Below, piece by piece: positions 38,356 to 47,087 of a stretch of 64,000 nucleotides of DNA; within the stretch, counting starts at the first letter, position 1, and each line of letters opens with the position of its first letter. The stretch spans positions 248,001-312,000 of the forward strand of contig NZ_CP035319.1 of the NCBI RefSeq assembly GCF_004328705.1, in the 5' to 3' direction. The translations under genes and the position numbers were made by a program. Source of the stretch: Rhodococcus sp. ABRD24. Its GTDB lineage: Bacteria; Actinomycetota; Actinomycetes; Mycobacteriales; Mycobacteriaceae. The notes beneath the pieces are model-generated. The model was given only the letters and a program-made list of their open reading frames with translations, ran no database searches and was not told the origin of the DNA.

Positions 38356-38934
38356 ATGGAGAATGTCGAACCGGGCGCTGTAGAACCCGTTCCGCACACG
38401 CGTCCTGCCTATGCGCCGACGCTCGGTCTGGCGCCGGCACATCGCCCGAAGACAGAGTTCTTCAACATCTCCGAACGGACCAACACCGATCCGAAGGGAT
38501 TCGTGCGCCCGGTCGACCACTTCCGCGTCGAGCCCTGGGGTCTGTACATGGCCCGCACCGCCGATCATCCGCAGTTCCACTACCTCGAGTCGTGGCTGCT
38601 TCCAGACCTCGGGATCCGGGCGTCCATCTTCCACTTCCACCCGTATCACGAGCGGGATCAGGACCACTACATCGACATCGGTGACTTCACCCGCGGCGCG
38701 GACGTCTGGAAGTCCGAGGACCACTACCTCGACCTGGTCGTGCGGACTGGACGCGACACCGAACTACTCGACGTCGACGAGCTGATCTCGGCTGCGGCGC
38801 ACGGGCTGATCTCGGCCGCCGCGGCCGATCGGGCAGTGCATTGCGCGATGGCCGCAGTGGACGGGATCGCCGCACACGGACACGATATGGACGCTTGGCT
38901 GGCGTCGAAGGGGATGCCCGTCACCTGGCGATGA
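38356..38934 (+). CDS. DUF402 domain protein
   Basis: A 192-residue protein with a DUF402 (FomD/UPF0374-type) barrel: [38 protein letters not shown] and [23 protein letters not shown], including the paired acidic residues that in studied relatives bind divalent metal for nucleotide phosphatase activity. A TACTTT sequence about 11 bases before ATG 38356 suggests a leaderless transcript divergent from uvrB. Substrate unknown; position between uvrB and coaE is conserved in mycobacterial relatives as far as I recall. Confidence 0.85.
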   Translation: MENVEPGAVEPVPHTRPAYAPTLGLAPAHRPKTEFFNISERTNTDPKGFVRPVDHFRVEPWGLYMARTADHPQFHYLESWLLPDLGIRASIFHFHPYHERDQDHYIDIGDFTRGADVWKSEDHYLDLVVRTGRDTELLDVDELISAAAHGLISAAAADRAVHCAMAAVDGIAAHGHDMDAWLASKGMPVTWR

Positions 38935-38942
38935 CCGGCGAT

Positions 38943-40166
38943 TCACTGCCCGGGTGACCATCCCGCGCGCTCCGCCCACTCCCACGCCCGGCGATACCCG
39001 CGGTCGAACCACGGCGCAACCGACTCGACATAGGTCAGCGCAGCCTCGTCGTCGTCGGCGATGGCCGCCGCCTTCGCACTGGCAATCTCCTTGACCTCGA
39101 GGAACTCGAGACGGGCCTGAGCATCGGCGCGCAGCCAGTCGCGCAACAGCAGCGCGAACTGCTGACCAGGCCACCCGTCGACGCGGACGCAGACCCGCGC
39201 TGGACGTCCCGGGTCTGCGGAACCGTGGACGCGGACAGCCCAGAGAGCCGGATCCGCCTCGCCGCCGACGCCATAGACCGGTTTCGGTTCATCGCGGGTA
39301 ACCGAGTCGATCCGCGGGAAGCCGGCAACCGCCAACGGTTCCGCGAGCGCGTCGGCAGCGGCGAGGTCGGCAACGGTGATCTGCACGTCAATCTCGTCGC
39401 GGGCATCGAGCGCCTCGACAGCGGTGGATCCGACGTGGTCGACCCGGATAGCGCGGTCTCCACAGACCGACCGCAACCGTTCGACCAGTCGCGCTCCCTG
39501 CGCTGCCCATTCAGGGTCGGACGGCCGAACGAGCGGCGGTACGGGCACCACCGTGCGGGTCCGCACGTTCCGCTCGAACGGGACGAGCCGGTCCTCGAAC
39601 AACGCGCGCACCTGCGCCTCGATCAGCTCCGGAGAACCGCTGTTGTCGAGCCAGACATCGGCCGCCGACCGGCGTTCGTCGTCAGTGGCCTGGGCCGCCA
39701 TCCGAGCCCTCGCGTCGGACTCCCGCATTCCGCGCACCTCGACGAGACGACGTAGCCGCTCCGCTTCGTCGGCATAGACGACCAGGACGAGGTTGAACGC
39801 CGGCCCCATATGTCCCTCGACGAGCAGGGGAATGTCCTGCACCACGATCCCGTCGGCCGCAGCACCCTCGACAAGTTCGGCGGTCCGCTGGCCGATCCTC
39901 GGATGCAGGATCGAGTTGAGTAGCGCGCGGGATTCACTGCTGCCGAATGCCTGTGCCGCCAGTGCCGGCCGGTCGAGCGCACCGTCAGCCTGCAAGATGC
40001 CGGCCCCGAAGGCGTCGACCAGGGCCGCCAGGCCCGGTGTTCCGGGCTCGACGACCTCGCGCGCTATCAGATCTGCATCCACTATGACCGCGCCCAGTTC
40101 CGCGAGGACTTTCGACACGGTCGACTTGCCGGCTCCAATGCCTCCGGTGAGGCCCACTCTCAACAC
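38943..40166 (-). CDS. coaE: Dephospho-CoA kinase fused to a GrpB/UPF0157 domain
   Basis: Final enzyme of CoA synthesis. The start is GTG 40166, giving 407 residues and the beginning VLRVGLTGGIGAGKSTV with the P-loop at residues 5-14. Residues 1-195 are the kinase (ADLIAREVVEPGTPG, QDIPLLVE, RARMAAQATDDERR). Residues about 215-400 form a GrpB-type nucleotidyltransferase-fold domain (VDHVGSTAVEALDARDEIDVQI). The same fusion is standard in mycobacterial CoaE, where the C-terminal domain aids folding. It is tail-to-tail with the DUF402 gene, eight bases apart. Confidence 0.95.
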   Translation of the reverse strand: MLRVGLTGGIGAGKSTVSKVLAELGAVIVDADLIAREVVEPGTPGLAALVDAFGAGILQADGALDRPALAAQAFGSSESRALLNSILHPRIGQRTAELVEGAAADGIVVQDIPLLVEGHMGPAFNLVLVVYADEAERLRRLVEVRGMRESDARARMAAQATDDERRSAADVWLDNSGSPELIEAQVRALFEDRLVPFERNVRTRTVVPVPPLVRPSDPEWAAQGARLVERLRSVCGDRAIRVDHVGSTAVEALDARDEIDVQITVADLAAADALAEPLAVAGFPRIDSVTRDEPKPVYGVGGEADPALWAVRVHGSADPGRPARVCVRVDGWPGQQFALLLRDWLRADAQARLEFLEVKEIASAKAAAIADDDEAALTYVESVAPWFDRGYRRAWEWAERAGWSPGQ

Positions 40167-40288
40167 GCCGACCAGTCTCGCACTAAACACGCCGAAGATC
40201 ACGAACGACAAATGCAAGGCTTTGACCTGCTGGTCCACTAGCCTTTCGATTTACGTGCCCGGTCTGCCGATTCCAGAAAAGGAGCTTC

Positions 40289-40501
40289 ATGCCAAGCAAT
40301 CCCGCCCGTAACGGTCGGCACCGTCTCGGCATGGAGAACGGTGTTCACGTGGTCCTGATACCCGAGGTGGCTCTGGCGCTCGCCGAACACCGCCGCAATT
40401 GGTTCACCGGGTTGCTCAGTCCTGCCCGCCACAGTTTCGCGGCCATCCGCAAACGGTCGGCGGCGCAGCCTGTCCGATGGTCGCCCGCCGCGGCCGGCTA
40501 G
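40289..40501 (+). CDS. Small basic protein, 70 residues
   Basis: ATG 40289 has a strong ribosome-binding site (AAAAGGAG, five bases upstream) and the stop is followed by a 16-bp hairpin, so it looks like a real, self-contained gene. The product is basic with a central helix HVVLIPEVALALAEHRRNWFTGLL and an Arg/Ser/Pro-rich tail, with no signal peptide or cysteine. It stands between coaE and rpsA, divergent from coaE. Not recognised; could be a nucleic-acid- or membrane-associated small protein. Confidence 0.6.
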   Translation: MPSNPARNGRHRLGMENGVHVVLIPEVALALAEHRRNWFTGLLSPARHSFAAIRKRSAAQPVRWSPAAAG

Positions 40502-40523
40502 CTTCACACGAGATCCTCGAACC

Positions 40524-40558
40524 CGGTGGCCCGGTCCCTCTCAGGGACCGGGCCACCG
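40524..40558 (+). terminator. Hairpin terminator after the 70-residue gene
   Basis: A perfect 16-base-pair stem (40524-40539 and 40543-40558) with a three-base loop, 23 bases after the stop codon. No T-run follows. Confidence 0.75.
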
Positions 40559-40584
40559 TCGTCCAAGGGGCGCGCGACCACATA

Positions 40585-40619
40585 CGAAAACCCCGGTCCC
40601 GCATACGCAGGACCGGGGT
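40585..40619 (-). terminator. rpsA intrinsic terminator
   Basis: On the minus strand CCCCGGTCC pairs with GGACCGGGG around a ten-base loop and is followed by TTTTCG, the clearest U-tract terminator in this intergenic region. It begins about 38 bases after the rpsA stop. Confidence 0.8.
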
Positions 40620-40656
40620 CTCGGTTGTTCAAGCCTGAAGCTTCAGGCCGCTGTGA

Positions 40657-42129
40657 CTAGGCGTTGCCCGACAGCTTCTCACGCAGAGCGGCGAGCTGAG
40701 CATCGCTGGCGAGCGAACCGCCTGCGGACTCGGTGCGCTCCGACGTAGTTTCGTCGGCACCCGACTCGGAGGAGTAGTTGGTGCCCGAAGCACCGGCCGC
40801 GGCCTCGGCAGCCTCGTCGGCAGCCGTCTTCTCCATCTGAGCAGTGTGCATCTTGTGGCGACGCTCGGCCTCGGCGTACCGCGACTCCCACTCTTCACGC
40901 TGCTTGTCGAAGCCCTCGAGCCATTCGTTGGTCTCGGGATCGAAGCCCTCGGGGAAGATGTAGTTGCCCTGGTCGTCGTACGAGTCGGCCATGCCGTACT
41001 TGGACGGATCGAACTCGGCGTTGTAGTCCTCGTTCGCCTGCTTGAGCGACAGCGAGATACGGCGACGCTCCAGGTCGATATCGATGACCTTGACGAGCGC
41101 ATCGTCGCCGACGCCGACAACCTGGTCCGGAACCTCCACGTGGCGCTCGGCCAGCTCGGAGATGTGCACCAGGCCCTCGATTCCCTCCTCGACGCGAACG
41201 AACGCGCCGAACGGGACGAGCTTGGTGACCTTGCCCGGCACGATCTGGCCGATGGCGTGGGTGCGGGCGAACTGACGCCACGGATCTTCCTGGGTCGCCT
41301 TCAGCGACAAGGAGACGCGCTCACGATCCAGGTCGACGTCGAGAACCTCGACGGTGACCTCGGTACCGACCTCGACGACCTCGGACGGGTGATCGATGTG
41401 CTTCCAGGACAGCTCGGAGACGTGAACCAGACCGTCGACGCCACCGAGGTCAACGAAGGCACCGAAGTTGACGATGGAGGACACGACGCCCTTGCGGACC
41501 TGGCCCTTCTGCAGCTGGTGCAGGAACTCGCTGCGGACCTCGGACTGGGTCTGCTCGAGCCATGCGCGACGCGACAGGACCACGTTGTTGCGGTTCTTGT
41601 CGAGCTCGATGATCTTGGCCTCGATCTCCTTGCCGACGTACGGCTGGAGGTCACGGACACGGCGCATCTCGACCAGGGAAGCGGGGAGGAAGCCACGCAG
41701 GCCGATGTCGAGGATGAGGCCACCCTTGACGACCTCGATGACGGTGCCCTTGACGGCCTCGTCCTTCTCCTTGAGCTCCTCGATGGTGCCCCAGGCGCGC
41801 TCGTACTGAGCACGCTTCTTCGACAGGATCAGTCGACCTTCCTTGTCCTCCTTGGTGAGGACCAGGGCTTCGACCTCATCGCCCACGGAGACGACCTCAT
41901 TGGGGTCGACGTCGTGCTTGATGGAGAGCTCACGGGAAGGGATGACGCCTTCGGTCTTGTAACCGATGTCGAGCAGGACCTCGTCGCGGTCGACCTTGAC
42001 GATGGTGCCTTCGACGATGTCGCCATCGTTGAAGTACTTGATCGTGGCGTCGATGGCGGCGAGGAAGTCCTCGGCGGAGCCGATGTCGTTGACGGCTACC
42101 TGCGGCGAGGTCACGGTGTTGGAGGGCAT
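40657..42129 (-). CDS. rpsA: 30S ribosomal protein S1
   Basis: mRNA-binding ribosomal protein of 490 residues from ATG 42129; a longer reading into the leader lacks homology. Four S1/OB repeats are visible, starting near GDIVEGTIVKVDRDEVLLDIG (35), KGTVIEVVKGGLILDIG (120), RKGVVSSIVNFGAFVDLGG (205) and PGKVTKLVPFGAFVRVEEG (290), followed by a charged, Glu/Ala/Ser-rich disordered tail. This is the usual actinobacterial four-repeat form. GGAG lies 11 bases upstream. Its mRNA has a leader of about 185 bases. Confidence 0.97.
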   Translation of the reverse strand: MPSNTVTSPQVAVNDIGSAEDFLAAIDATIKYFNDGDIVEGTIVKVDRDEVLLDIGYKTEGVIPSRELSIKHDVDPNEVVSVGDEVEALVLTKEDKEGRLILSKKRAQYERAWGTIEELKEKDEAVKGTVIEVVKGGLILDIGLRGFLPASLVEMRRVRDLQPYVGKEIEAKIIELDKNRNNVVLSRRAWLEQTQSEVRSEFLHQLQKGQVRKGVVSSIVNFGAFVDLGGVDGLVHVSELSWKHIDHPSEVVEVGTEVTVEVLDVDLDRERVSLSLKATQEDPWRQFARTHAIGQIVPGKVTKLVPFGAFVRVEEGIEGLVHISELAERHVEVPDQVVGVGDDALVKVIDIDLERRRISLSLKQANEDYNAEFDPSKYGMADSYDDQGNYIFPEGFDPETNEWLEGFDKQREEWESRYAEAERRHKMHTAQMEKTAADEAAEAAAGASGTNYSSESGADETTSERTESAGGSLASDAQLAALREKLSGNA

Positions 42130-42320
42130 GTGTTGAGTTGCTCCGGACGGGTTGTTAGTCGGTTGGTTGTGTTCTGTCAGACAGGTGGACCGGCATGACG
42201 TAGATTCCGGCACAACACCGAAACCGACCCGACATCCAGTCCCCCGCGAGGCTTCCGTACCGACCCTGCAGCCGAAACAGCAACCGGCATGGGTTCGCAC
42301 CGAAGACACTCGCGAGCAAC

Positions 42321-42350
42321 AGGGTACGCGACCTCGAGCTAGCTGGGCAA
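42321..42350 (-). promoter_or_regulatory. rpsA promoter
   Basis: TTGCCC (complement of 42345-42350) and TACCCT (complement of 42321-42326) with 18-base spacing. The transcript would start near 42314, leaving a leader of roughly 185 bases in which I see no recognised riboswitch or leader ORF. Prediction by eye. Confidence 0.5.
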
Positions 42351-42419
42351 ACCCCGGCACTGCGCTGCCGATTCACCTGGCGGTTCCATCCACGACCGGA
42401 CTCTCTACCCTTGACGACC

Positions 42420-43268
42420 ATGTCCGACGATCGCCATGCCGCCGCCATCTCCACGCTCGGAACGAGCGGGGTGAGCCGTACCCGAATCGGGTCCGCGGAC
42501 AGCGAACGGGCCAGTCGCGCGTGGTGGGATGCCGACGCCGACGACTACCACCGCACGCACGGCGAGTTTCTCGGTGTCGATTCCACCGCGGGTGAGTTCG
42601 TCTGGTGCCCGGAGGGCCTGCACGAGGGCGACATTCGACTCCTCGGGGACATCGCGGGGAAGCAGATCCTCGAGGTCGGCTGTGGATCCGCGCCGTGCGC
42701 ACGCTGGCTCGCCGGACAGGGTGCCCACGCGGTAGGCCTGGACCTGTCTATGGGCATGCTCGCCCGCGGCCGGGACGCGATCGAGCGAGGCGGGCCGGCG
42801 GTGCCGCTGGTGCAGGCCGGAGCCGAGACGCTGCCGTTCCTCGACGAGAGCTTCGACATCGCATGCTCAGCCTTCGGCGCGGTGCCATTCGTCGCCGATT
42901 CCGCGCGGGTGATGCGGGAGGTGGCCAGGGTGCTGCGACCCGGCGGCCTGTGGGTGTTCGCCGTCAATCACCCGATCCGCTGGATCTTCCCCGACGACCC
43001 CGGACCCCTCGGCCTCACTGCGGCGCTGTCGTACTTCGACCGGACCCCGTACGTCGAGGTCGATGACGAAGGGGTGCCGACATACGTCGAACACCACCGG
43101 ACGATCGGCGACCGGGTTCGCGAGGCCGTCGCGGCGGGACTCGAGATCCGCGACATCGTCGAGCCGGAATGGCCCGAGTGGCTGGACCGCGAGTGGGGGC
43201 AGTGGAGCCCGCTGCGTGGTCAACTCTTCCCCGGCACGGCCATTTTCGTCACCCGCAAGCCCGACTGA
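42420..43268 (+). CDS. SAM-dependent methyltransferase (class I)
   Basis: A 282-residue class I methyltransferase. Motif I ILEVGCGSAPCARWLA is near residue 82, the acidic loop VGLDLSMGML near 107, and motif IV-like FDIACSAFGAVPFV near 147, then EVARVLRPGGLWVFAV. The substrate domain is the C-terminal part (YVEHHRTIGDRVREAVAAGLEIRDIVEPEWPEW). TACCCT at 42406 puts the transcript start at or beside ATG 42420, a leaderless arrangement; an in-frame TTG at 42411 is less likely. Substrate unknown; it is a widespread conserved neighbour of rpsA in this group. Confidence 0.88.
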   Translation: MSDDRHAAAISTLGTSGVSRTRIGSADSERASRAWWDADADDYHRTHGEFLGVDSTAGEFVWCPEGLHEGDIRLLGDIAGKQILEVGCGSAPCARWLAGQGAHAVGLDLSMGMLARGRDAIERGGPAVPLVQAGAETLPFLDESFDIACSAFGAVPFVADSARVMREVARVLRPGGLWVFAVNHPIRWIFPDDPGPLGLTAALSYFDRTPYVEVDDEGVPTYVEHHRTIGDRVREAVAAGLEIRDIVEPEWPEWLDREWGQWSPLRGQLFPGTAIFVTRKPD

Positions 43269-43281
43269 CGACTCCGCCGGC

Positions 43282-43443
43282 TCACGTCTCCTTGCGGGTG
43301 CCGCGGCCGACCTGGTCGAGCGCGAGCCGTAACGCGTATTCGAGCTGCGCGTTGACGCTGCGCAGATCGTCGGCCGCCCACTTCGCGACAGCCTCGTACA
43401 CAGCGGGATCCAACCGCAGCAGCACTTTCTTCCGCTCGACCAC
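43282..43443 (-). CDS. Ribbon-helix-helix-like small protein
   Basis: A 53-residue product from GTG 43443, starting VERKKVLLRLDPAVYEAVAK. The beta strand KKVLLRLDP followed by two helices (AVYEAVAKWAADDL, NAQLEYALRLALDQVG) is the MetJ/Arc ribbon-helix-helix pattern of small DNA-binding dimers. It lies 20 bases after the SPFH gene on the same strand, a pairing often seen in actinobacteria. It may control the pair through the ATATC repeats in front of the SPFH gene; that is inference. Confidence 0.8.
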   Translation of the reverse strand: MVERKKVLLRLDPAVYEAVAKWAADDLRSVNAQLEYALRLALDQVGRGTRKET

Positions 43444-43463
43444 CGGTCAGCACCCAGACCGCG

Positions 43464-44312
43464 TCACGAGTACAGGGAACCCGCGTTGACCACCGGCTGC
43501 GTCGCCTTGTCCCCGCACAGGACGACCAGCAGGTTGGATACCATCGCAGCCTTGCGTTCCTCATCCAGTTCGACCACTCCCTGCTCCGACAATCGCTCGA
43601 GCGCGAGCCCCACCATTCCCACGGCACCCTCCACGATGTGGGTGCGCGCGGCGACGACTTGCGCCGCCTGCTGACGGACAAGCATGGCCTGAGCGATCTC
43701 CGGCGCGTACGCCAGGTGGGTGATGCGCGCCTCGACGAGCTCGACGCCGGCAAGTTCGGTGCGCTCACTGAGCTCGGAGGTCAGCTCCGCGGCAACCTCG
43801 CTGCCGTCACGCAGGCTCGTGCGACCGACCTCGTGCGAGTCGTACGGGTGACTGGTGGCAAGGTGCCGAACCGCCGCCTCCGACTGGATCGCGACGTACT
43901 CCTCGTAGTCGTCGACCGCGAAAGTGGCCTTACCGCTGTCCGCCACCTTGTATACGACGACGGCCGCGATCTCGACGGGATTGCCGTCGGCGTCGTTGAC
44001 CTTGAGCTTGGCTGTCTCGAAGTTCCGGACCCGCAACGTGATCCGCTTCTTGGTGGTCAACGGAATCACCCACTGGAACCCAGCGGCCGAGACGGACCCG
44101 ACGTAGCGACCGAGGAACTGCACAACGCGCGCCTCGTTCGGATTGATCACGGTGAACCCGGTCAATACCACGAGTGCGACCAGGGCCAGTAGCACCGCCG
44201 CCGCGATGCCTGCCGCAGTCTCGGTCAGCGCCGCGAGTGCGGCCGCAGCGGCCACCACCACGAACCCGGCCAGCACCGCGAACCCGTTCAACCGAAATGC
44301 TCGACGCTCCAT
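43464..44312 (-). CDS. SPFH-domain (stomatin/prohibitin-like) membrane protein
   Basis: A 282-residue membrane scaffold-type protein. Two hydrophobic segments (about residues 10-28 and 33-55) are followed by the SPFH/band-7 domain, with GFTVINPNEARVVQFLGRYVGSV and GFQWVIPLTTKKRITLRVRNFE, and a C-terminal helical region (AMLVRQQAAQVVAARTHIVEGAVGMV). Such proteins organise membrane microdomains and often associate with FtsH-like or other proteases. GAGAGG precedes ATG 44312. It forms an operon with the RHH-like gene. Confidence 0.9.
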   Translation of the reverse strand: MERRAFRLNGFAVLAGFVVVAAAAALAALTETAAGIAAAVLLALVALVVLTGFTVINPNEARVVQFLGRYVGSVSAAGFQWVIPLTTKKRITLRVRNFETAKLKVNDADGNPVEIAAVVVYKVADSGKATFAVDDYEEYVAIQSEAAVRHLATSHPYDSHEVGRTSLRDGSEVAAELTSELSERTELAGVELVEARITHLAYAPEIAQAMLVRQQAAQVVAARTHIVEGAVGMVGLALERLSEQGVVELDEERKAAMVSNLLVVLCGDKATQPVVNAGSLYS

Positions 44313-44333
44313 CGTTGGCCAACCTCTCGAAGA

Positions 44334-44360
44334 ATATCAATGTGATATCACCACGATATC
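44334..44360. promoter_or_regulatory. Three ATATC repeats at 11-bp spacing upstream of the SPFH gene
   Basis: ATATC occurs at 44334-44338, 44345-44349 and 44356-44360, exactly one helical turn apart, with TGATATCA making the middle copy a palindrome. The array lies 22-48 bases before the start codon and overlaps the AT-rich stretch that would hold the promoter. Phased half-sites are typical of cooperative repressors such as RHH proteins. Confidence 0.55.
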
Positions 44361-44392
44361 TTACGGCCAACCGGGATCGACCACCGACCCGG

Positions 44393-45154
44393 TCACAGGA
44401 GCTTCGAGAGAAACTCCTTCGTGCGCTCCTGCTGCGGGTTGGCGAGCAACTCGCGCGGATCGCCCGACTCGACGACGACGCCGCCGTCCATGAAGACCAA
44501 TTGGTCGGCGACCTCACGTGCGAAGCCCATCTCGTGGGTGACGACGATCATCGTCATTCCTTCCTTCGCAAGCTGTTTCATCACCGCCAGCACCTCACCG
44601 ACCAGTTCGGGGTCGAGTGCGGAGGTCGGCTCGTCGAACAACATGAGCTTCGGGTCCATCGCGAGGGCTCGCGCGATCGCCACGCGCTGTTGCTGACCTC
44701 CCGACAGCTGGGCCGGGTATGCACTCGCCTTCTCCGCCATCCCCACTTGCTCCAACAGATCGACGGCCCGCTCGATCGCCTTGGCCCGAGGCACCTTCTT
44801 CACCTGGACCGGGGCCTCGATGATGTTCTCGAGCGCCGTGCGGTGCGGGAACAGATTGAAGTGCTGAAACACCATGCCGATGTCTCGGCGCTGCCGAGCG
44901 GAGGCGCGGGGGCTCAATTCGTACAACTTGCCGGCACGCTCGGCATACCCGACCAATTCGCCGTCGACGTACAGGCGACCGGCGTCGACCCGTTCGAGAT
45001 GATTGATGCAGCGCAGGAACGTCGATTTCCCCGAGCCCGACGGCCCGACCAGGCACATGACCGCACCTCGTTCCACCTCGAGCGACACCCCGCGCAGCAC
45101 CTTCAGTGCGCCGAAGTTCTTGCACACCCGATCCGCCTCGACCATGGCCGTCAT
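44393..45154 (-). CDS. Polar amino-acid-type ABC transporter ATP-binding protein
   Basis: A 253-residue ATPase of the GlnQ/HisP type. Walker [10 protein letters not shown] is near residue 39, the Q-loop FQHFNLFPH near 96, the signature LSGGQQQR near 148 and Walker [14 protein letters not shown] near 168, with the switch histidine in VVTHEMGFA. All residues needed for ATP hydrolysis are present. It is the last gene of a four-gene operon, four bases after the permease. Confidence 0.95.
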   Translation of the reverse strand: MTAMVEADRVCKNFGALKVLRGVSLEVERGAVMCLVGPSGSGKSTFLRCINHLERVDAGRLYVDGELVGYAERAGKLYELSPRASARQRRDIGMVFQHFNLFPHRTALENIIEAPVQVKKVPRAKAIERAVDLLEQVGMAEKASAYPAQLSGGQQQRVAIARALAMDPKLMLFDEPTSALDPELVGEVLAVMKQLAKEGMTMIVVTHEMGFAREVADQLVFMDGGVVVESGDPRELLANPQQERTKEFLSKLL

Positions 45155-45158
45155 CTAG

Positions 45159-46136
45159 TCACCCCCCCGGCGCATCCGGCAGCGTTCGGGCGTCGGAAGT
45201 CATGGCGACCGGCCGCCCCTGCGCATCGGCGAGGGCCTGCAACTGGCGGGCGGTCAAGGTCCGCGACACCCCTCTCGAGTAGTACCGCTCGAGGTAGAAC
45301 TGGCCGATCATCAGGATGCTGGTGATGACCAGGTACCACGTGGCCGCGACGAGCAGCAGCGGGATCGGATGGAAGTTGGCGCCGGAGATGTCCCGGGCAC
45401 GGCCGTACAACTCGCCGCTGAAAGACACCGCACTAACCAGCGAGGTGGTCTTGAGCAGGCTGATCAGCTCGTTGCCGGTGGGCGGAATGATCACCCGCAT
45501 CGCCTGCGGCAGGACCGTCCGGCGCATGGTCTGCGACCACGACATGCCGAGCGCAGTCGACGCCTCCGTCTGTCCCTCACTCACCGAATTCACTCCTGCC
45601 CGGACGATCTCGGCCATATACGCGGCCTCGTTGAGACCGAGACCGATGACGGCGAACAGAAAGGCCGCGTTGAGCGCCTGAATATCGATGTGCGCGAACT
45701 GGTGGACGAAAGGGACACCTAGATCCAGCGTCTTGTAGATCGAGGGGAACAGTCCCCAGAACACCAGTTGCACGTAGACTGGCGTTCCTCGAAAGACCCA
45801 CAGGTACACCCAGGATGCCGTCTGCAGCACGGGATTCGGGGACAGCCGCATCACGGCCAGGATCACACCCAGCACGATCGCAAGCGACATGGCGAGTATC
45901 GTCATCTGAATCGTCGTCCACGCGGCGGCGGTGATCCGCTTGTCGAACACGTACTGGCCGTAGATATCCCACTCGAAGGCCGTGTTGGTGGCGGCGCCGT
46001 ACACGAACAATCCGAACAGCGCGAACACGCTCACGGCGGCGATCCAGCGCCCCGGGTGACGCAGCGGAACGGCCTTGATCGGCGCCGGCTCGGATTCGGC
46101 CGCAATGTAGGCCGATCGACTCTCCTTGGCTGACAT
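45159..46136 (-). CDS. Polar amino-acid-type ABC transporter permease
   Basis: A 325-residue membrane permease of the HisMQ family. After a 30-residue cytosolic N-terminus, hydrophobic segments include WIAAVSVFALFGLFVYGA and MTILAMSLAIVLGVILAVM. The EAA coupling loop LNEAAYMAEIVRAGVNSVSE then GQTEASTALGMS is intact. The C-terminal 25 residues are a polar tail. It lies between the binding-protein gene (18 bases) and the ATPase gene (four bases). One permease gene only, so it probably acts as a homodimer. Confidence 0.93.
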   Translation of the reverse strand: MSAKESRSAYIAAESEPAPIKAVPLRHPGRWIAAVSVFALFGLFVYGAATNTAFEWDIYGQYVFDKRITAAAWTTIQMTILAMSLAIVLGVILAVMRLSPNPVLQTASWVYLWVFRGTPVYVQLVFWGLFPSIYKTLDLGVPFVHQFAHIDIQALNAAFLFAVIGLGLNEAAYMAEIVRAGVNSVSEGQTEASTALGMSWSQTMRRTVLPQAMRVIIPPTGNELISLLKTTSLVSAVSFSGELYGRARDISGANFHPIPLLLVAATWYLVITSILMIGQFYLERYYSRGVSRTLTARQLQALADAQGRPVAMTSDARTLPDAPGG

Positions 46137-46154
46137 GGCTTTCCGCTCCCGTCC

Positions 46155-47087
46155 TCAGGTGGTCGCCCCGTTGATGAGCGATGTTTCGATCAGGCCTGCA
46201 CCGACACCCCACGCGTCGGCGATCCGCGCATACTGACCGCCGTCGATGAGGTACTGCATGCCCTGCTGCAGCACTGGCGCCAGCGGCGATCCCTTCGCCA
46301 CCACCCAGCCGTACGGCGCGGAGTCGAACACCTCGCCAGCGGGCTCGATTCGGCCGCCGCTACGTTTGATCGCGTATGCCGTGACCGGAGAATCCGCCGA
46401 CAGTGCATCGATCCGCCCGAGGATCAGCGCATTGGCTGCGTCGTCCTGGCTGTCGTACTTGATCTTCTCGATGGGCGGCTTCCCGGCGGCGACGCAGGCC
46501 GCGCTCTTGGCGGGTACCTCGTCGATGTCCTCGATCGTGGTGGTCTGCACGCCCACCCGCAGTCCGCAGGCGTTGTTCGGATCGATCGGGTCGCCCGGCC
46601 GCTGAGCCCACTGCACGCCGGCGCTGTAGTAGGTGACGAAGTCGACCGACTTCTCCCGCTCCAAGGTGTCGGTGAACGAGGACATCCCGAGGTTGAACGT
46701 GCCCGCCTGGACCGCCGGGATGATCTTGTCGAAATCGGCCTGTTTGTAGTCGACGCTCAGCCCGAGCACCTGGCCGACCGCATTCAGGAGGTCGACGTCG
46801 AAACCCACGATCTTGCCGTTCTCGTCCTTGAACTCATTGGGGGCGTAGGGAATGTTGACTCCCACCACCAGGCGGCCCGACGCCGCGATCTCCGACGGCA
46901 CCTGCGCGGCTATCGACGCGACCTCCTGCAGTTCCACCCCCGAGACGACCGGCACGAGACCCTCGTTGTTGCTCACGCATCCCGCGGAGCCGAGCGCGAG
47001 GGCGCCTATGACGACGACTCCGACCACGTGCGCGAGCAGGCCCGGCCCGAGACTCCGTGTGCGTCCGACCATGCTGCGGGCAATCAT
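46155..47087 (-). CDS. ABC transporter substrate-binding lipoprotein (polar amino-acid family)
   Basis: A 310-residue extracellular binding protein. ATG 47087 overlaps the preceding dehydrogenase stop as ATGA, which fixes the start. The signal peptide (VVGVVVIGALALGSAGC) ends in a lipobox with the cysteine near residue 37. The SBP family 3 fold follows: GRLVVGVNIPYAPNEFKDEN, GKIVGFDVDLLNAVGQVLGL, FNLGMSSFTDTLEREKSVDF. Ligand cannot be read; family members bind amino acids or small carboxylates. Linkage with a decarboxylating dehydrogenase suggests a catabolised hydroxy acid or amino acid. Confidence 0.92.
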   Translation of the reverse strand: MIARSMVGRTRSLGPGLLAHVVGVVVIGALALGSAGCVSNNEGLVPVVSGVELQEVASIAAQVPSEIAASGRLVVGVNIPYAPNEFKDENGKIVGFDVDLLNAVGQVLGLSVDYKQADFDKIIPAVQAGTFNLGMSSFTDTLEREKSVDFVTYYSAGVQWAQRPGDPIDPNNACGLRVGVQTTTIEDIDEVPAKSAACVAAGKPPIEKIKYDSQDDAANALILGRIDALSADSPVTAYAIKRSGGRIEPAGEVFDSAPYGWVVAKGSPLAPVLQQGMQYLIDGGQYARIADAWGVGAGLIETSLINGATT

